Assembly (NCBI GenBank): GCA_022457155.1 | Contig: JAJGOT010000275.1 | Coordinates: 87,501 to 151,500 of the forward strand | Reading direction: 5' to 3' | DNA: 64,000 bases | DNA from: Cladopsammia gracilis | Lineage: Eukaryota > Cnidaria > Anthozoa > Scleractinia > Dendrophylliidae | Shown here: positions 22,335 to 33,177 of the stretch, piece after piece | Layout of the letters: each line of letters starts with the position of its first letter | Numbering within the stretch: the first letter of the stretch is position 1 | Position numbers and translations under genes: made by a program | The notes under the pieces: model-generated | Told to the model about the DNA's origin: nothing | The model's input: the letters and a program-made list of their open reading frames with translations, nothing else | Database searches by the model: none

Positions 22335-22779
22335 GTCTCGCAACGATTTCGACCATTGCATTGTTTGCTGTTTTTTTCGCTCAAATTTTTGTCAACGCAG
22401 GTTTAATACGATAACGAGGACAAACTGGATGGTCACAATTTTTCTGGAGGAAGAATCGGAATGTCAACTTGTGTTTTGAACAAGATCGGTGCGGGTCAGA
22501 AGTTTATTATATATTATGCCTGTGCGGGTTTAGATTTGGAAGACATATCAGAAGGAGGGGAATCGACTGACAGGAAAAGTCTGGATTAAAAAAAGTAAAA
22601 AAAAGTACGTTTGAGCAGCTAAAAAAAAAACGAAGGGAGACTGGGGAGGGGGGTGAGCTCGAAAATGATTATAAATTTGAAATCAACAGATGAACAGTAG
22701 TCTTAATCCTAATTTTGTCAGGAGCCTATCAAGGTTATGATCCTAGTTTTGTTTATTTTGACTTGTTGCGGTTAAGGAC

Positions 22780-23750
22780 GGACCATTTTTTTTTTCTGGA
22801 GGGGGGAGGGGGCATGAGAAATTTTCCTCTGCAAACTTTTTTTATTCGCCTTTGCAATCATTTTTTTTCCAAGAGCACTTTCCTGCAAACATTTTTTTTT
22901 CTTTTTTTTTTTTACAGTGCTATCTTCTCTGGTGCCAAAAATATTTGAGCTAATAAGCTATTTTTCGAAAAAAAAATTCAATAGTGCTATAGCCAATTAT
23001 TTTGGCCACATACGCTCCTTGTAATTTATAGTTTGTTGTTCCTTTATACATTACTCGCCGTTTTAATTCCTACGCAACTACTGGCACAAATAAAGGGCAT
23101 ACGACTGGAAATATGCAAAGGGAGTAGCAGGCTTTTTCGCGATTCCACAGTACCGAAAGTCCTGATCCTTCCTGACGTTGTTCCCACAGGCCATCATACT
23201 CGTACCACCCGACCTGTGGTACCAGCGGTGAAGGCAGGCACATTGCTGATTAAAAATGATTTCATACATAGGTTACTCCAAATAACTTGTAAACAGTTAG
23301 TGACCCATTAGCTTTGATGGTGATATCGTCAGGACGATGACAGATTTCTAAAACTTGCCCATTTCTTGACAAAATGTCAACGTTAAATGGCAAGGCAAGC
23401 GGCATTCCTTGAATGAAAACCCGTTTAGATTCTGACCTTAAGCCCGGGTACAACGAAGAGCTTTTTGGCTGCTTTTTGCGAAGGCAAGGTGAAGGCGGTT
23501 GTCTTGTGCAGCCACGTGGAAAGAGGCATCTTGAAGCTATTTTCAGCTGTATTTGCTTTCGCATCACTGAGCAATATTTCAGTTTTCGGAACTAATATTT
23601 TTTAATAGTTTACGACTTCTCTGCAAACATTTTTTTTTACGCATATCGTGTTTGCAAACAATTTATTTTGTCTTTTCAGGCCCTGCAAACAACTATTTTT
23701 AATATTTCTCATCCCCCCCCCCCCAACCACACCCGCAGAAAAATTATGGG
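22780..23750. mobile_element. element with GGACCATTTTT/poly-G inverted ends
   Basis: The left end has ACCATTTTTTTTTCTGG then a G-run and CATGAGAAAT. The right end shows the inverse (ATTTCTCATCC, C-run, AAAAATTATGG). A similar pair of ends occurs at 34348-34550. It encloses the broken frame at 23077-23567. Confidence 0.5.
23077..23567 (-). pseudogene. degenerate open frame of unknown family
   Basis: One minus-strand frame is open from 23567 to a stop at 23262, then two stops, then open again with WYEYDGLWEQRQEGSG and LWNREKACYS to about 23077. The text looks protein-like, but no family was recognised. It may be cargo or a relic of the surrounding element. Confidence 0.25.
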
Positions 23751-24014
23751 AAGAGAGACCCTGGGGAGAAGAGAGACCCTGGCGACGACGTTGATTATGA
23801 AATAAATATTGATCTCCTGCGTATTTTGTTGGTTTGCCGATAATTTGTCTTCGTTATACTTGAACTTACCATTGGTGTGATGAAAAACCTCAGATAATTG
23901 GAAGTCAACTTAGTAAAAAGCTGGTTAAGACGGCTTATCGGAAACTTATTGAAAAGTTCTTAAGCAAAGCTTTATTTCACAACGTAACGCGAAGTCAGTG
24001 AACCGATCGAAGAA

Positions 24015-24593
24015 ATGCCTACTTGTTGCAAAACAACTTGTACTTGGGCCCAAAACCTTAAAGTTGGACCTGAGTATCGTCAATATACAGTTCAGCTAGT
24101 CCGAGAAATCGGTTGCATCTGCGAAGAGTACCGTATCTATGTGAATGGGCATGAAATGGATCACCATGGATTGACCTACAATCCGTGCAGTCCTCTGTGT
24201 TGTGGTGGCGGTCAGTTCGAATGGGAACAAGATGGACACTCTTTCCTGCTCGTTTACAATTCCTTGTCGTGGACGAACTTCTGTGGGGGATTTCGTCTGT
24301 TTATTGACGGCACAGACGTGAATACCGGGCGCGAATTTTCGTCGTTTTGGCGACGCCGGGGTTGGCAAGTTGTCTTCGCTGCTCTGGTAATGTTCTTGTT
24401 GGGAATAACGCTTTCTCTCTTATGTCACTATGCCATGCCGAAACGAGTCGGAAGACATCTCCTTCCTCTCGGATATGCTCTGGTAACCACTGGTGTGGGT
24501 TATGCTTTGGTTGGGCTTATTCCGGTCTTACGATATCGAAAACCGAGATACGATAGATCTGCTGCCGTGGAATACACATCGAACGCAGTTTGA
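24015..24593 (+). CDS. FAIM-like domain membrane protein, paralogue B (intronless)
   Basis: Single-exon frame of 192 residues, tandem paralogue of 20050-20601. Shared landmarks in order are KTT near the N-terminus, YTVQLVR (24-30), RIYVNG (40-45), FEWEQDGHSFLL (68-79), LFIDG (95-99), WRRRGW (112-117) and LLGITL. Predicted membrane segments are at about 118-139 and 148-171, followed by a short basic tail. It is richer in Cys than A (CC at 4-5, CIC at 34-36, CC at 62-63). There is no signal peptide, so the beta domain should be cytosolic and tethered to a membrane. An ATTAAA at 24704-24709 may be its polyadenylation signal. Function is unknown; the FAIM-like fold is inferred from strand pattern, not from a search. 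Confidence 0.82.
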   Translation: MPTCCKTTCTWAQNLKVGPEYRQYTVQLVREIGCICEEYRIYVNGHEMDHHGLTYNPCSPLCCGGGQFEWEQDGHSFLLVYNSLSWTNFCGGFRLFIDGTDVNTGREFSSFWRRRGWQVVFAALVMFLLGITLSLLCHYAMPKRVGRHLLPLGYALVTTGVGYALVGLIPVLRYRKPRYDRSAAVEYTSNAV

Positions 24594-24703
24594 TTTAATT
24601 TGCAAGATGGAATTTAACAATCGACAAGACCTACCGATTGTTTGCTTGCTGAAAATATGTTCTGAAATAGGCATCAAGGCTCGATAAAATAACTGCCACG
24701 TAC

Positions 24704-24709
24704 ATTAAA
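24704..24709 (+). terminator. variant polyadenylation signal of paralogue B
   Basis: ATTAAA 110 nt after the TGA at 24591-24593. No closer AATAAA was seen. Confidence 0.3.
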
Positions 24710-25297
24710 AATTCGCATCGCGGCAATCGGAAAGAACTAGGGAAATCCTTGTTCGTGTGTTTATATATTCTTCCCGTTTCTTGTTTCTTGAATATTAATC
24801 CGCGGTGTATGGAAATTAGGTTCCAGATAAAAAGTGGTTTCGGTACTTTTGATACGTTGATGGATATTGAAGGTTTCTCCAGCCTGCAATTAAAATTTTT
24901 TTGATACTATTGATCATGTTGAATGTTCAGCTGTCAGTTTTAAATTAAATTAATATTTCTGATTAGATTATTATTTCCTGACATATTAAAGCTTTACTAT
25001 CCATGACTATATGCAGACATTATTGTAGATTCTCGAGGCTAATATTATTTTATGTTGCATTCAACTGCTGCAGTTTTGAAATTTTAAGATCATGTGTAAC
25101 TGCAGTGTTTATTTTATCAGTGACTAGTTTATTTATTAACTAGTGTGTAGCAAGTAAAAAAAGTAGAAGACTTCATGCTGCAAAATTGATTGACAGCAAA
25201 ACATTGCAAGTGTCCACCGACGTTAAGCATTTCAAATGGACAGACTGCAAATCACAGTAGTTGCTAAAAAAAAATATATATATATATCTCTGTGTCA

Positions 25298-25341
<44 letters not shown>

Positions 25342-25542
25342 TTTGGTTTCGGCTCCACTAAATCCTATACCAATTGCAGAACATTTTAGGAGGAGCCACC
25401 CACAATGTGAGCACATTGACATTGGCAATGCCATGGTGTTCAAGTTTGTTGACCAAAATCATTATTAACCAGTAAGTAGTATGCACATATGCCAAATGTC
25501 ACGAAACGCCTCAATGACAGTAACCTGTAAATAATTGACACA
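24710..25542. other. unassigned intergenic sequence
   Basis: AT-rich. A short TA run lies near 25275-25285. No gene or element boundary was recognised. Confidence 0.4.
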
Positions 25543-25679
25543 AGGGGTGTGCGGAATAAGGCCCTTTGTGACTTTTGATGTAACATCAAATTCTCCCTGT
25601 GTTTCACGAGGTAATACAAGGCAATTTTGAATGAGAATCTAGCAGTTTAAAAGAAGTCACTTAGGGCTTTTTTCCATTG
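25543..25679. mobile_element. GGGGTG-family MITE, copy 1
   Basis: Shares AAGTGACTTTTGATGTAACA-type sequence, TCTCCCTGTGTTT and AAGTCACTTAGGGC with 46974-47120. Ends are inverted (GGCCCTTTGTGACTT and its partner). Confidence 0.75.
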
Positions 25680-25777
25680 TTTTTTATTGTTGTCACTGGC
25701 TTAAGTCTCCGGTGTACCTCATTGTGACCCAAATGATGGTTCTGTATGAGATCTTCTTTTATGGGTTAATAACAGGG

Positions 25778-26063
25778 ACTCCCATATAAAAATGACGGGG
25801 GTGCTCATTGGAAATTTTCGAAGAACATTCTAAAAGGTACCAGAATCTCGTTTGATGGGTGTGGCTGAAAAGAGGTACCAATTCAAAACAACACATGTCA
25901 CTATACATTTCTGTCATATTTTTTTGGCTCAGTGCCCTAAAAGGTATCGTGATAATCCCTAACGGAGGTAATGTTAGATTTTCGTACCATGTGCGGTACC
26001 AATCTACAAATTTTGACCCCTAAAAGGTAGGACAAGCACCCCCATCATTTTTATATGGGAGAT
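25778..26063. mobile_element. 286-bp MITE
   Basis: CTCCCATATAAAAATGACGG at the left and its near-perfect inverse at the right. A poly-C run (26066-26089) adjoins the right end. Confidence 0.75.
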
Positions 26064-26564
26064 TACCCCCCCCCCCCCCCCCCCCCCCCACCGGAGTCTC
26101 CTACAGCAGAAGGACACCTTGCATGGGTGTTTAATCCAGTCTGCACACTTCCAGTTTGGCTAATTTGCCTACTTACGTGTATTTATTAGTCTTTTTTTAG
26201 TTTGTGTATTTAACGATTTGTAGAGTGCCAATAAAGCTGTCAAAAAAGATGGATCATCTGCTTTTGCTGAGTGGTCAGTAGCAATAAAAAATCTCAACAA
26301 ATTTATGTGAGGGCGCATTTGATTGATCATATTCCGGAATAAGAATAAACAATAGTTTCGGAGTATTTGTTTGGTCAGGCACACTTCGAAAAACATGCTT
26401 ATAATATGACAATAGGAGATGTTTTCTTTTCTAGTGGCTCCCAAATCCCGAAAAATGCATTTTTTTTTGTGAAGGAATGATGTTCAATCAAACGCACCCT
26501 CTAAAATTTCACTGGGCTCTGGGAAACATACGACTTTGCGTCGTCCTCTATACTATAAATAATA

Positions 26565-26747
26565 TTAGTATATACTGAAACAGTGGATAGCATTGTTGGC
26601 GCGCTCTGATTGGCTACTGAAACTCGGAATAGCAAGTGCTATTCACCTCCCAGCAATTTGCGCGCGAAAATTGTAATCGTTGACAGGAATAAATGAGTTA
26701 AAAGCATCATTTTCGTTATATTATCTCACTGTTTCAGTATATACTAA
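26565..26747. mobile_element. 183-bp MITE
   Basis: Terminal TTAGTATATACTGAAACAGT and its exact inverse at the right. Confidence 0.75.
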
Positions 26748-26904
26748 AACAAGTATTCACCTCAGTGTAGGTGGGTGTAGGTGATATCCACCACTACCCA
26801 CCTCCAATTCGGTGAATAGTTGTTAACTATAAAATAATATTCAAAAGCGCTTAACAATAAGAGAAAAGTTAAAATAGGATTAAAAATTAAATGTTCTAAC
26901 TATT

Positions 26905-27290
26905 GTTCACAAATTAAAGGCGTTCTTAAAAAGAAATGTTTCAGTCGTTTTTTTAAAAATTGAGATGTTGCTACTTGATCTTATAGTCACTGGTAATGAG
27001 TTCCATAAAACGGTGCTGCATGAGCAAAGGCGCGACCCCCAAGGGTAGAACAATAGACTCTAGGAACTGACAGAAGAAGTTGCGTCGAAGAGCGTAGAAA
27101 GTAATTAGATTCGACTTTCATAGGCAAAAGATCATTAATATACGGCGGAGCTTGGTTGTTTAAGAATTAGAAGCAATTTGAACTGAGCTCTGAACTTCAT
27201 GTATAGGGAGCCAATGTAAATCAACAAAAGCATGCGTGATATGGTCAGATTTTGACAGCTGAAGAATAACTCTAACTGCATGCCGCGTTC
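26905..27290 (-). pseudogene. LINE reverse-transcriptase C-terminal remnant
   Basis: Minus-strand reading gives AVRVILQLSKSDHITHAF then LHWLPI, and, in a shifted frame, APPYINDLLP, LRSSTQLLLSVPR and LPVTIRSSSNISIFKKRLK. These are the closing motifs of non-LTR retrotransposon polymerases (CR1/L2/Jockey-like). Frameshifts and an internal stop show it is dead. Confidence 0.7.
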
Positions 27291-27549
27291 TGGACTTTCT
27301 GTAGACGAGTTAGCCCTTTTAACGAGGCGTTTTCTTCCGTAAGCGACGTTTTTGTTTCTTTTTCACCATTTTGAGCCAAGGCGATTTTCCGCGATTTATT
27401 TTTACGTCTCGCTTGGCCCGTCTCTACGGGGTCGACTATACAGCTACCAGAAGTCTTTGCGCGTATGACGTCCAATGCAAACGGCGTATTCCAAAGCAAA
27501 ACTTAAAAATACAGTCGAACTTCCTACTAAATGACCACTTTTCCAACCG

Positions 27550-27647
27550 GGGGTAGCAATATTCCTACTCACTTCATGCTACAGAAACCGGGTTAAGCTC
27601 TGTGTGGGCCATCTGGCTCGTGTGCGACTTTACCTTTACTTACATAC
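27550..27647 (+). mobile_element. truncated SINE tail
   Basis: GGGTAGCAATATTCCTA, CAGAAACCGGGTTAAGCTC and the CTTTACCTTTACTT tail match the SINE tails at 52126-52277 and 49273-49566. Confidence 0.7.
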
Positions 27648-27841
27648 CCAAGAAAGAGATGTTTGGGAAAACGCTTGGAATGGCGTCGTACTGCTTTTTC
27701 AGCATTGTTTTAATGGCTTTAAAGGAAACTCTGTGAAAGCTAATATGAGTTTGAGCTAATCAATTCTTTTAGCTAAATATTTTGACGGCAGAAAAGTTTG
27801 GGGAAAAAAATCAGGCTTATCCCCCGAATTTACTAGATGCT

Positions 27842-27970
27842 CAGGGGCGGATCCAGGATTTTTCTTAGGAGGGGTGCACTTCTAAGCAATGACGTAACGG
27901 AATGATGCAGGTCATCTCGGAGGTGGGGGGGGGGGGGGGGGGGCGCACCCCTCCCCTAGATCCGCCCCTG
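27842..27970. mobile_element. hAT-like MITE with 5-bp TSD
   Basis: Ends CAGGGGCGGATCCAGG and (inverted) CAGGGGCGGATCTAGG. ATGCT is duplicated at 27837-27841 and 27971-27975. A G-run lies inside. Confidence 0.75.
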
Positions 27971-28217
27971 ATGCTATCACCTTTCCGAAAATCCTAGAAT
28001 CCTAGCTGACCTTATTTCGTACCCAAACGACATCAGTTTTTATCCTGCCGAAAACAAAAGGCCTTACATTTTCCGATGTTAAAATTCTAGTTTTTGTAAT
28101 AGTAATTGGACTGAGAGGAGTACAATTCAGGGAGTAGTCGGGGGAGTATAAATTTCAAATCGGCCGAGCGCGTAGCGCGAGGACGATTTGAAATTACGAG
28201 CACTAATTTACTAATTA

Positions 28218-28520
28218 ATCAAATCAATAACAAAATTCGAGATTAAAAAGTTTATCCAGTATGTGGAGTTTTTTGTACTTAAAACGTCAAGGATATATTC
28301 TATCAGTTTGAAAGCAGGAGGAAACAGCCGCGAAAAAATAAACATTTAAGTGCACCTGATTGACGCGCGCGCAACGTAGGTGTCCAGTTACAGCTATCCA
28401 ATTACAAAAAGTTGTAATTGGATAGCTGTAATTGGACACCCACGTGACCGCGCGCCAACTACGTAAGAAATAGGCACGTGGATGATCAATCACACTCGAG
28501 AATTTTGTTATTGATACGAT
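28218..28520. mobile_element. inverted-repeat element with central hairpin
   Basis: Outer arms CAATAACAAAATTCGAG and CTCGAGAATTTTGTTATTG. The centre (28379-28440) is a near-perfect hairpin, GGTGTCCAGTTACAGCTATC and inverse, around AAAG. Confidence 0.65.
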
Positions 28521-28611
28521 TAAATCTATAATACCTTGCAAACAGCTTTCCACCGAAACGATTCGTTACATCAGAGCAGCGGCAACTGAATGTCGCGTCG
28601 TAAGCAGTAGT

Positions 28612-28753
28612 GTAGCAGCTCTCCGAAACCTCTATTTTCATTGGCCTTGTGAAACACAGCTTCTATTGTTTTTAGGTCTAGAGCCCATTGTTGGGTTGTT
28701 TGTTCTATTGTTCTCCGAACCAATGGTGTGAGACCTTACGAGAGCTGCTACAT
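28612..28753. repeat. 140-bp dispersed repeat, copy 3 with TIRs
   Basis: Ends GTAGCAGCTCTC and GAGAGCTGCTAC are inverted. The interior matches 4138-4283 in the same orientation. This copy suggests the family is a MITE. Confidence 0.65.
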
Positions 28754-29301
28754 CCGTCGTAAGATCGAAACCCACTCTGGCAGGACTTTGTCCAATCGGG
28801 CGCAGACAATCCACTGAACCAATCAGAACCCGTAGCAAATACACGTAGCCAGCGCCAAGCGCTGGAAAGGCATGCGAGTAAGTCATGTTTGGTTTTACTT
28901 TATGATTGGTTGAGAAAGTGGCGCAAAATTTTTCAGCCAATCAGAGATCGTAGCAATGCAAAGAAAAAAAAAGAAAAGCAACAGCGAAAAACTGCTCTAA
29001 AAGTCCTAAAACACCTTTGACTTGTTTATTCTTTTGTGACATATTTATTCACAGATATTGTAGATGCTATTACTTTGATCAGATCCACGGATAAATGGAA
29101 AGGACGTGTCACATATGAACCTGATAAATGACCTAAGGAAGGTGGCGTGCTCGGGAGCTGATATTTTCTCTGTCCCATGCTCGTGACAGGCTGAATATTA
29201 CATCGGTCTTACGTACACGCAAACTTATAGCCCAACCGTGGTACATGGTGGAGGAGGGGGTGTTGCCATGTTACAATATTTTGAAAAGATTTTACCTCTA
29301 A

Positions 29302-29593
29302 AGGCCCGTTTACACATGCGATTTTTTATGCGATTTTTGTCGCGCTCTTCATTGCAACTTTTGTCGCAATTGTAAGCTAACGGCGATTTCCTGCGCGATA
29401 TTTGCTGCGATTTCCCAAAAATCGCCGCCAAGTTGGATCTGGTTTCGACATCGCGCGACAAATCGCGCCCAAATCGCACTAAAATCGCCGCCCGTTTACA
29501 CACGCGATTTGAAGATGCAACTTGCGCGCGACAAAAATTGCATGGACAAGTACGACAAAAATTGCACAAAATATCGCCTGTGTAAACGGGCCT
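29302..29593. mobile_element. PIF/Harbinger-type MITE, copy 2
   Basis: AGGCCCGTTTACACATGCGA to GTGTAAACGGGCCT, flanked by TAA on both sides (29299-29301, 29594-29596). Inverted relative to 21917-22245. Confidence 0.8.
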
Positions 29594-30035
29594 TAATAGA
29601 TAACCTATGATGTGCTCTACAAGATAAGAAAGTTCCAATTCAATTATTCCATTGAAAGTTCAAATAGTACAGAAAAAATTCCCTGGGGTTACCCTCCCCC
29701 GCCCCCCCAACTCGCCCCAAATGCTTTTCCATGAAAGCATAGCAAATGACATTTTGAGCTATTAGGAGCTTCGAACGGGAACCAAAATATCGCTTGGTTG
29801 GCGTTTGTGCTACCTTTACACTGCTTTTTCGCAATTTGAGTGATCTAACAGCATGTTAGATAGGGTACAATAAAATAAAGTGGCTCAGCAATGAAGCTGA
29901 TAAGTTTGGACACACATGTAGTGAAATCACTGAAACACAAAGATGCTACGGAACGTTAGATTTATTAAAGATACTATTTAATAACGAGACAATAAGACTT
30001 GAAATTGATAAATATATACTTTCTTCGAATAATTA

Positions 30036-30274
30036 TGGTTGTTTACCATTAACCCCCAAATTCCTGAAATTTCGAAATTGGTTCTCCTGCAAACATTAAA
30101 TTTCCAGGATGAATCGAATGTCTTCAAAGGTAGTTCAAAAATACGCAATCGGAAAATGTACGTTCTATATCCATATTTTCTATCGAGGTTCTGGGCTTTG
30201 CGCCAATTTCGACCCGGTTTCAAAGTTCCAACAAATTTTCATTTGGTTTTTCAAATGAAAATGGTAAACAACCA
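30036..30274. mobile_element. 239-bp MITE
   Basis: TGGTTGTTTACCATT at the left and its inverse ATGGTAAACAACCA at the right. The open frame across it is incidental. Confidence 0.7.
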
Positions 30275-30822
30275 ATGACTTCCCAGAGCGAAGCAATTGT
30301 TACAAGTCTAAACATTTTCCAACACGTCTTACCACCAAACTGCCCTGTTAATACAAGAAATAGCTAACTAGAATATCAACTGAAAATACGATTTCCATTA
30401 ATTGGAAGTTAAAATTTGAAGTGAAAGTGCAATAAAAAGTTCTGTGAAAGTAGTCTGCCTATTTCATAGCGTCATTTCGTAATGACTGAGTTTGACTGTC
30501 CCAAATTCAAACCCAAAACAGAGCAATCGTTTCTGACCAATCACAACAAACGCAAATAATGCTATTAACCAATCAGAACTCTTATTGAACACGCGCGGGA
30601 CCAAGCACCAAGCACCAAGCGCGGGAAAACCAACGTAAGCCAAGTCACCATTGCGTTTGGTTTCACTCGTTATCGCTTGCTTTGATTGGTCAGAATATGA
30701 TACCCGAGTATTGCGAACCAATCAGCGAGTTCAGGAAATGTCAAACCCTTCAAAAGTCAATTACAAATCACTGAGTTTAATCTCAAAACTCGTTTCATTA
30801 TACCCAGTTGCTCAAGAGCCAA

Positions 30823-31118
30823 TAGAGCGGTTTTCAATTGAGCAATTAGAGTGTCGAAAGTAATTTTGTGATTGCTTTAGTTTCGCATGGCTACACTTTG
30901 TGATTGGCTAAAAAAAACTCCCGCTTCTTTCTCAATCAATCAGGAGCAAAACCAAAACGAAATGTAACTTGCTCGCGCACGTTTTCCCGTGCTTGGCGCC
31001 GGCTGCATGTATTTGCTTCGAGTTATGATTGGTTCATTTGATTCTCTGCGTCTGCTGTTATTGGCCACAGTAATTACTTTGGTTTTGGTTTTACGACACT
31101 CAATTGAAAACCGCTCTA
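30823..31118. mobile_element. AGAGCAG-family MITE, copy 2
   Basis: AGAGCGGTTTTCAATTGAGC to its inverse; same interior words as 14315-14602. More decayed relatives lie at about 28780-29000 and 30487-30740. Confidence 0.8.
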
Positions 31119-31892
31119 AACACTAATTCGCTATTAAAAGTTACGCAAGTTTTTTTGGATGTCTTGTTTTAAAGCGTGTTCGCTGCTATTAAAATTAATG
31201 TTACCCGTTTTAAAATCAAAGTATAACGTACAGAAGTCGAACACCTTGCTAAGCTACAAAATTATACAAATTTAAAGGAATAAACTGAATTGACAAACTG
31301 AGATCGACTGGAACAACTGGGCTCTGATTTCCATCTTACGCCATAATCGTAACTATTGCTTCTATTTTATAAATTTGTGATCAAAATTTTTTTTATAAAT
31401 AATAGGATAAAATATCTTCATCGAATTTCTGACAATGCTTTGTACATCTTTCCTGTAGTGGAAATTTCAATAAACGTCATTTTAATTACGACATAATGAT
31501 TAACGTCATAAACATCGCATTTAGCAAGAAATTACTCTTAATTTGCTTTTTTCAAAGTGCCTCTTACCTGAGAAATCTTTTAAAAATCTTTTAAAGAAAC
31601 TTTGAAATTTTGTTATTTTACTTTCTTAATTTTTACTTTTATAAGTGTTTTCTCGTTACGAATTTTGCTTTTCCATTTTTAACCTTAGATATCACTGCTC
31701 CTTTGTTATTAGATACAAGGTACTCAGAAAAATCATGTTCAAATAAATAAAGATTTCACTTGCTATATCATGGTCTCAAAATTTACAGTTATTAAATGTC
31801 AAAAACTTGTGCATTGCTACTTCTTACAAGAGAACATGAATGTTATCTCATGATCATTTCTCAGGTACCTTTCATCCCGTCTTATAAAATAC
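31119..31892. other. unassigned AT-rich intergenic sequence
   Basis: No frames with motifs and no clear element. Confidence 0.5.
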
Positions 31893-32085
31893 ATCATCAT
31901 CATCATCATCATCATCACCATCATCGTCATCATCATCGTCATAATTATCATCGTCACCATCATCATCGTCGTCATCGTCATCATCATCGTCATCATCATC
32001 GTCGTCGTCATCGTCATCATCGTCACCATCAACACCATCATCACCATCACCACCATTATTATCGCCATCGCCATCATCGTCCACA
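31893..32085 (+). repeat. CAT/CGT trinucleotide microsatellite
   Basis: About 64 units of CAT with CGT and CAC variants. All six frames read as His, Asp, Met, Ser or Arg runs; none is likely to be a protein. Confidence 0.97.
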
Positions 32086-32228
32086 TTAATATTTTGGATT
32101 AAAGAAATGTGAACATCTCAGCTATGCAGCAACTGAAGGAGTTGCAATTAGACTGAGGTAGTTAGACAATGGATTAAAAAACTGCGTGAATTTGATCAAA
32201 TGGTAACGGCATTATTATAGAATTAGTT

Positions 32229-32418
32229 AATAGACAAATTCGGCTAACGCATTGTTGTACGCAATTCAAACCTTTTGGGATTAGAACTCTTTGTTCGTCA
32301 TATTTCCATATCAATGAAGCATTGACATGGAAATTATATGGAAATATTGTGAACAAAGGATCTCATTCCTAGAAGATTTGAATTGGGTACAACAATGCGT
32401 TAGCCGAATTTGTCTATT
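32229..32418. mobile_element. 190-bp MITE downstream of the ORP8-like gene
   Basis: AATAGACAAATTCGGCTAAC and its inverse, with arms of about 45 bp. It lies 240 bp past the stop codon, perhaps within or just beyond the 3'UTR. No AATAAA was seen on the minus strand before it. Confidence 0.8.
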
Positions 32419-32657
32419 GCATCATGATGCCTTTTGAACCATTTTGATCACATTCAGTAAATTACCAAAACACAAGCGATCGGTTAAATTCTGGACACGA
32501 CGCCTCAGAGAAAAGGGGAGAGGCGGCTAGAGGATGAAAGATCCTTCTACTCCCTGCCTAAAGGACAAATTCGCGTCACGAATGATGTATTTACATCTCT
32601 TACAGGCTGCAACATATGACTGCAAAATTTCAATAAATCGTTAGCTCGTAGCGTGGG

Positions 32658-33177
32658 TCACCTTTTGTAGTACCACCAGTGAAAAAAACCCTGAGTGATG
32701 ACAAACAAGAGTAACAGAACCCAATCCTTGAACTGCAGAGTGGAGATATCGTCCTGGTGCGAGGAGTAATGCCGCCTCAGATCACTCCTAATGGCTCTCA
32801 TCTGTTGAACACATTCCTTTTGTAAATCCTTCAAGGGCTGGAACACCTTCTCAAGTGTTACTGCGTCGATGCCTTCTTTGATGCTCGAATCATCATCGTC
32901 ATCCTCGATGCTGCTCGAGTGCTCGGCTTCGGGATCGGGTGTCGACGCGCCTGAGCGATCCATGGAGTCCCGCCGTGATCCCTTCGCCTGCCCGCTACCC
33001 CTTGATCGGCCTGATGAAGGCCGTTTTCGTTTTGAGACGGGTTTTTTGATATCCGGTGTTTGGACGCTGAGCAAACTGGTTGTTCGCACCATGGGTGCCT
33101 TCAGACGGTATTGGGTCTTGACAATGCCTTCGTTTTCATACTCTTTCAGGTCAGTCATAGGGTCCCACGGTCTTACG
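32658..33177 (-). CDS. OSBPL8: terminal exon of the ORP8-like gene with membrane anchor
   Basis: Begins by completing the Asp codon of [10 protein letters not shown], runs through a Ser/Arg/Asp-rich disordered stretch with an acidic run, then a possible coiled coil ([14 protein letters not shown]), and ends in a hydrophobic anchor [20 protein letters not shown] before TGA at 32658-32660. This is the tail-anchor layout of ORP5 and ORP8. Confidence 0.92.

Noticed and set aside
31796..32089. His-rich and Asp-rich frames on both strands
   Set aside because: They are translations of a CAT/CGT trinucleotide microsatellite, with no splice sites or conserved flanks.
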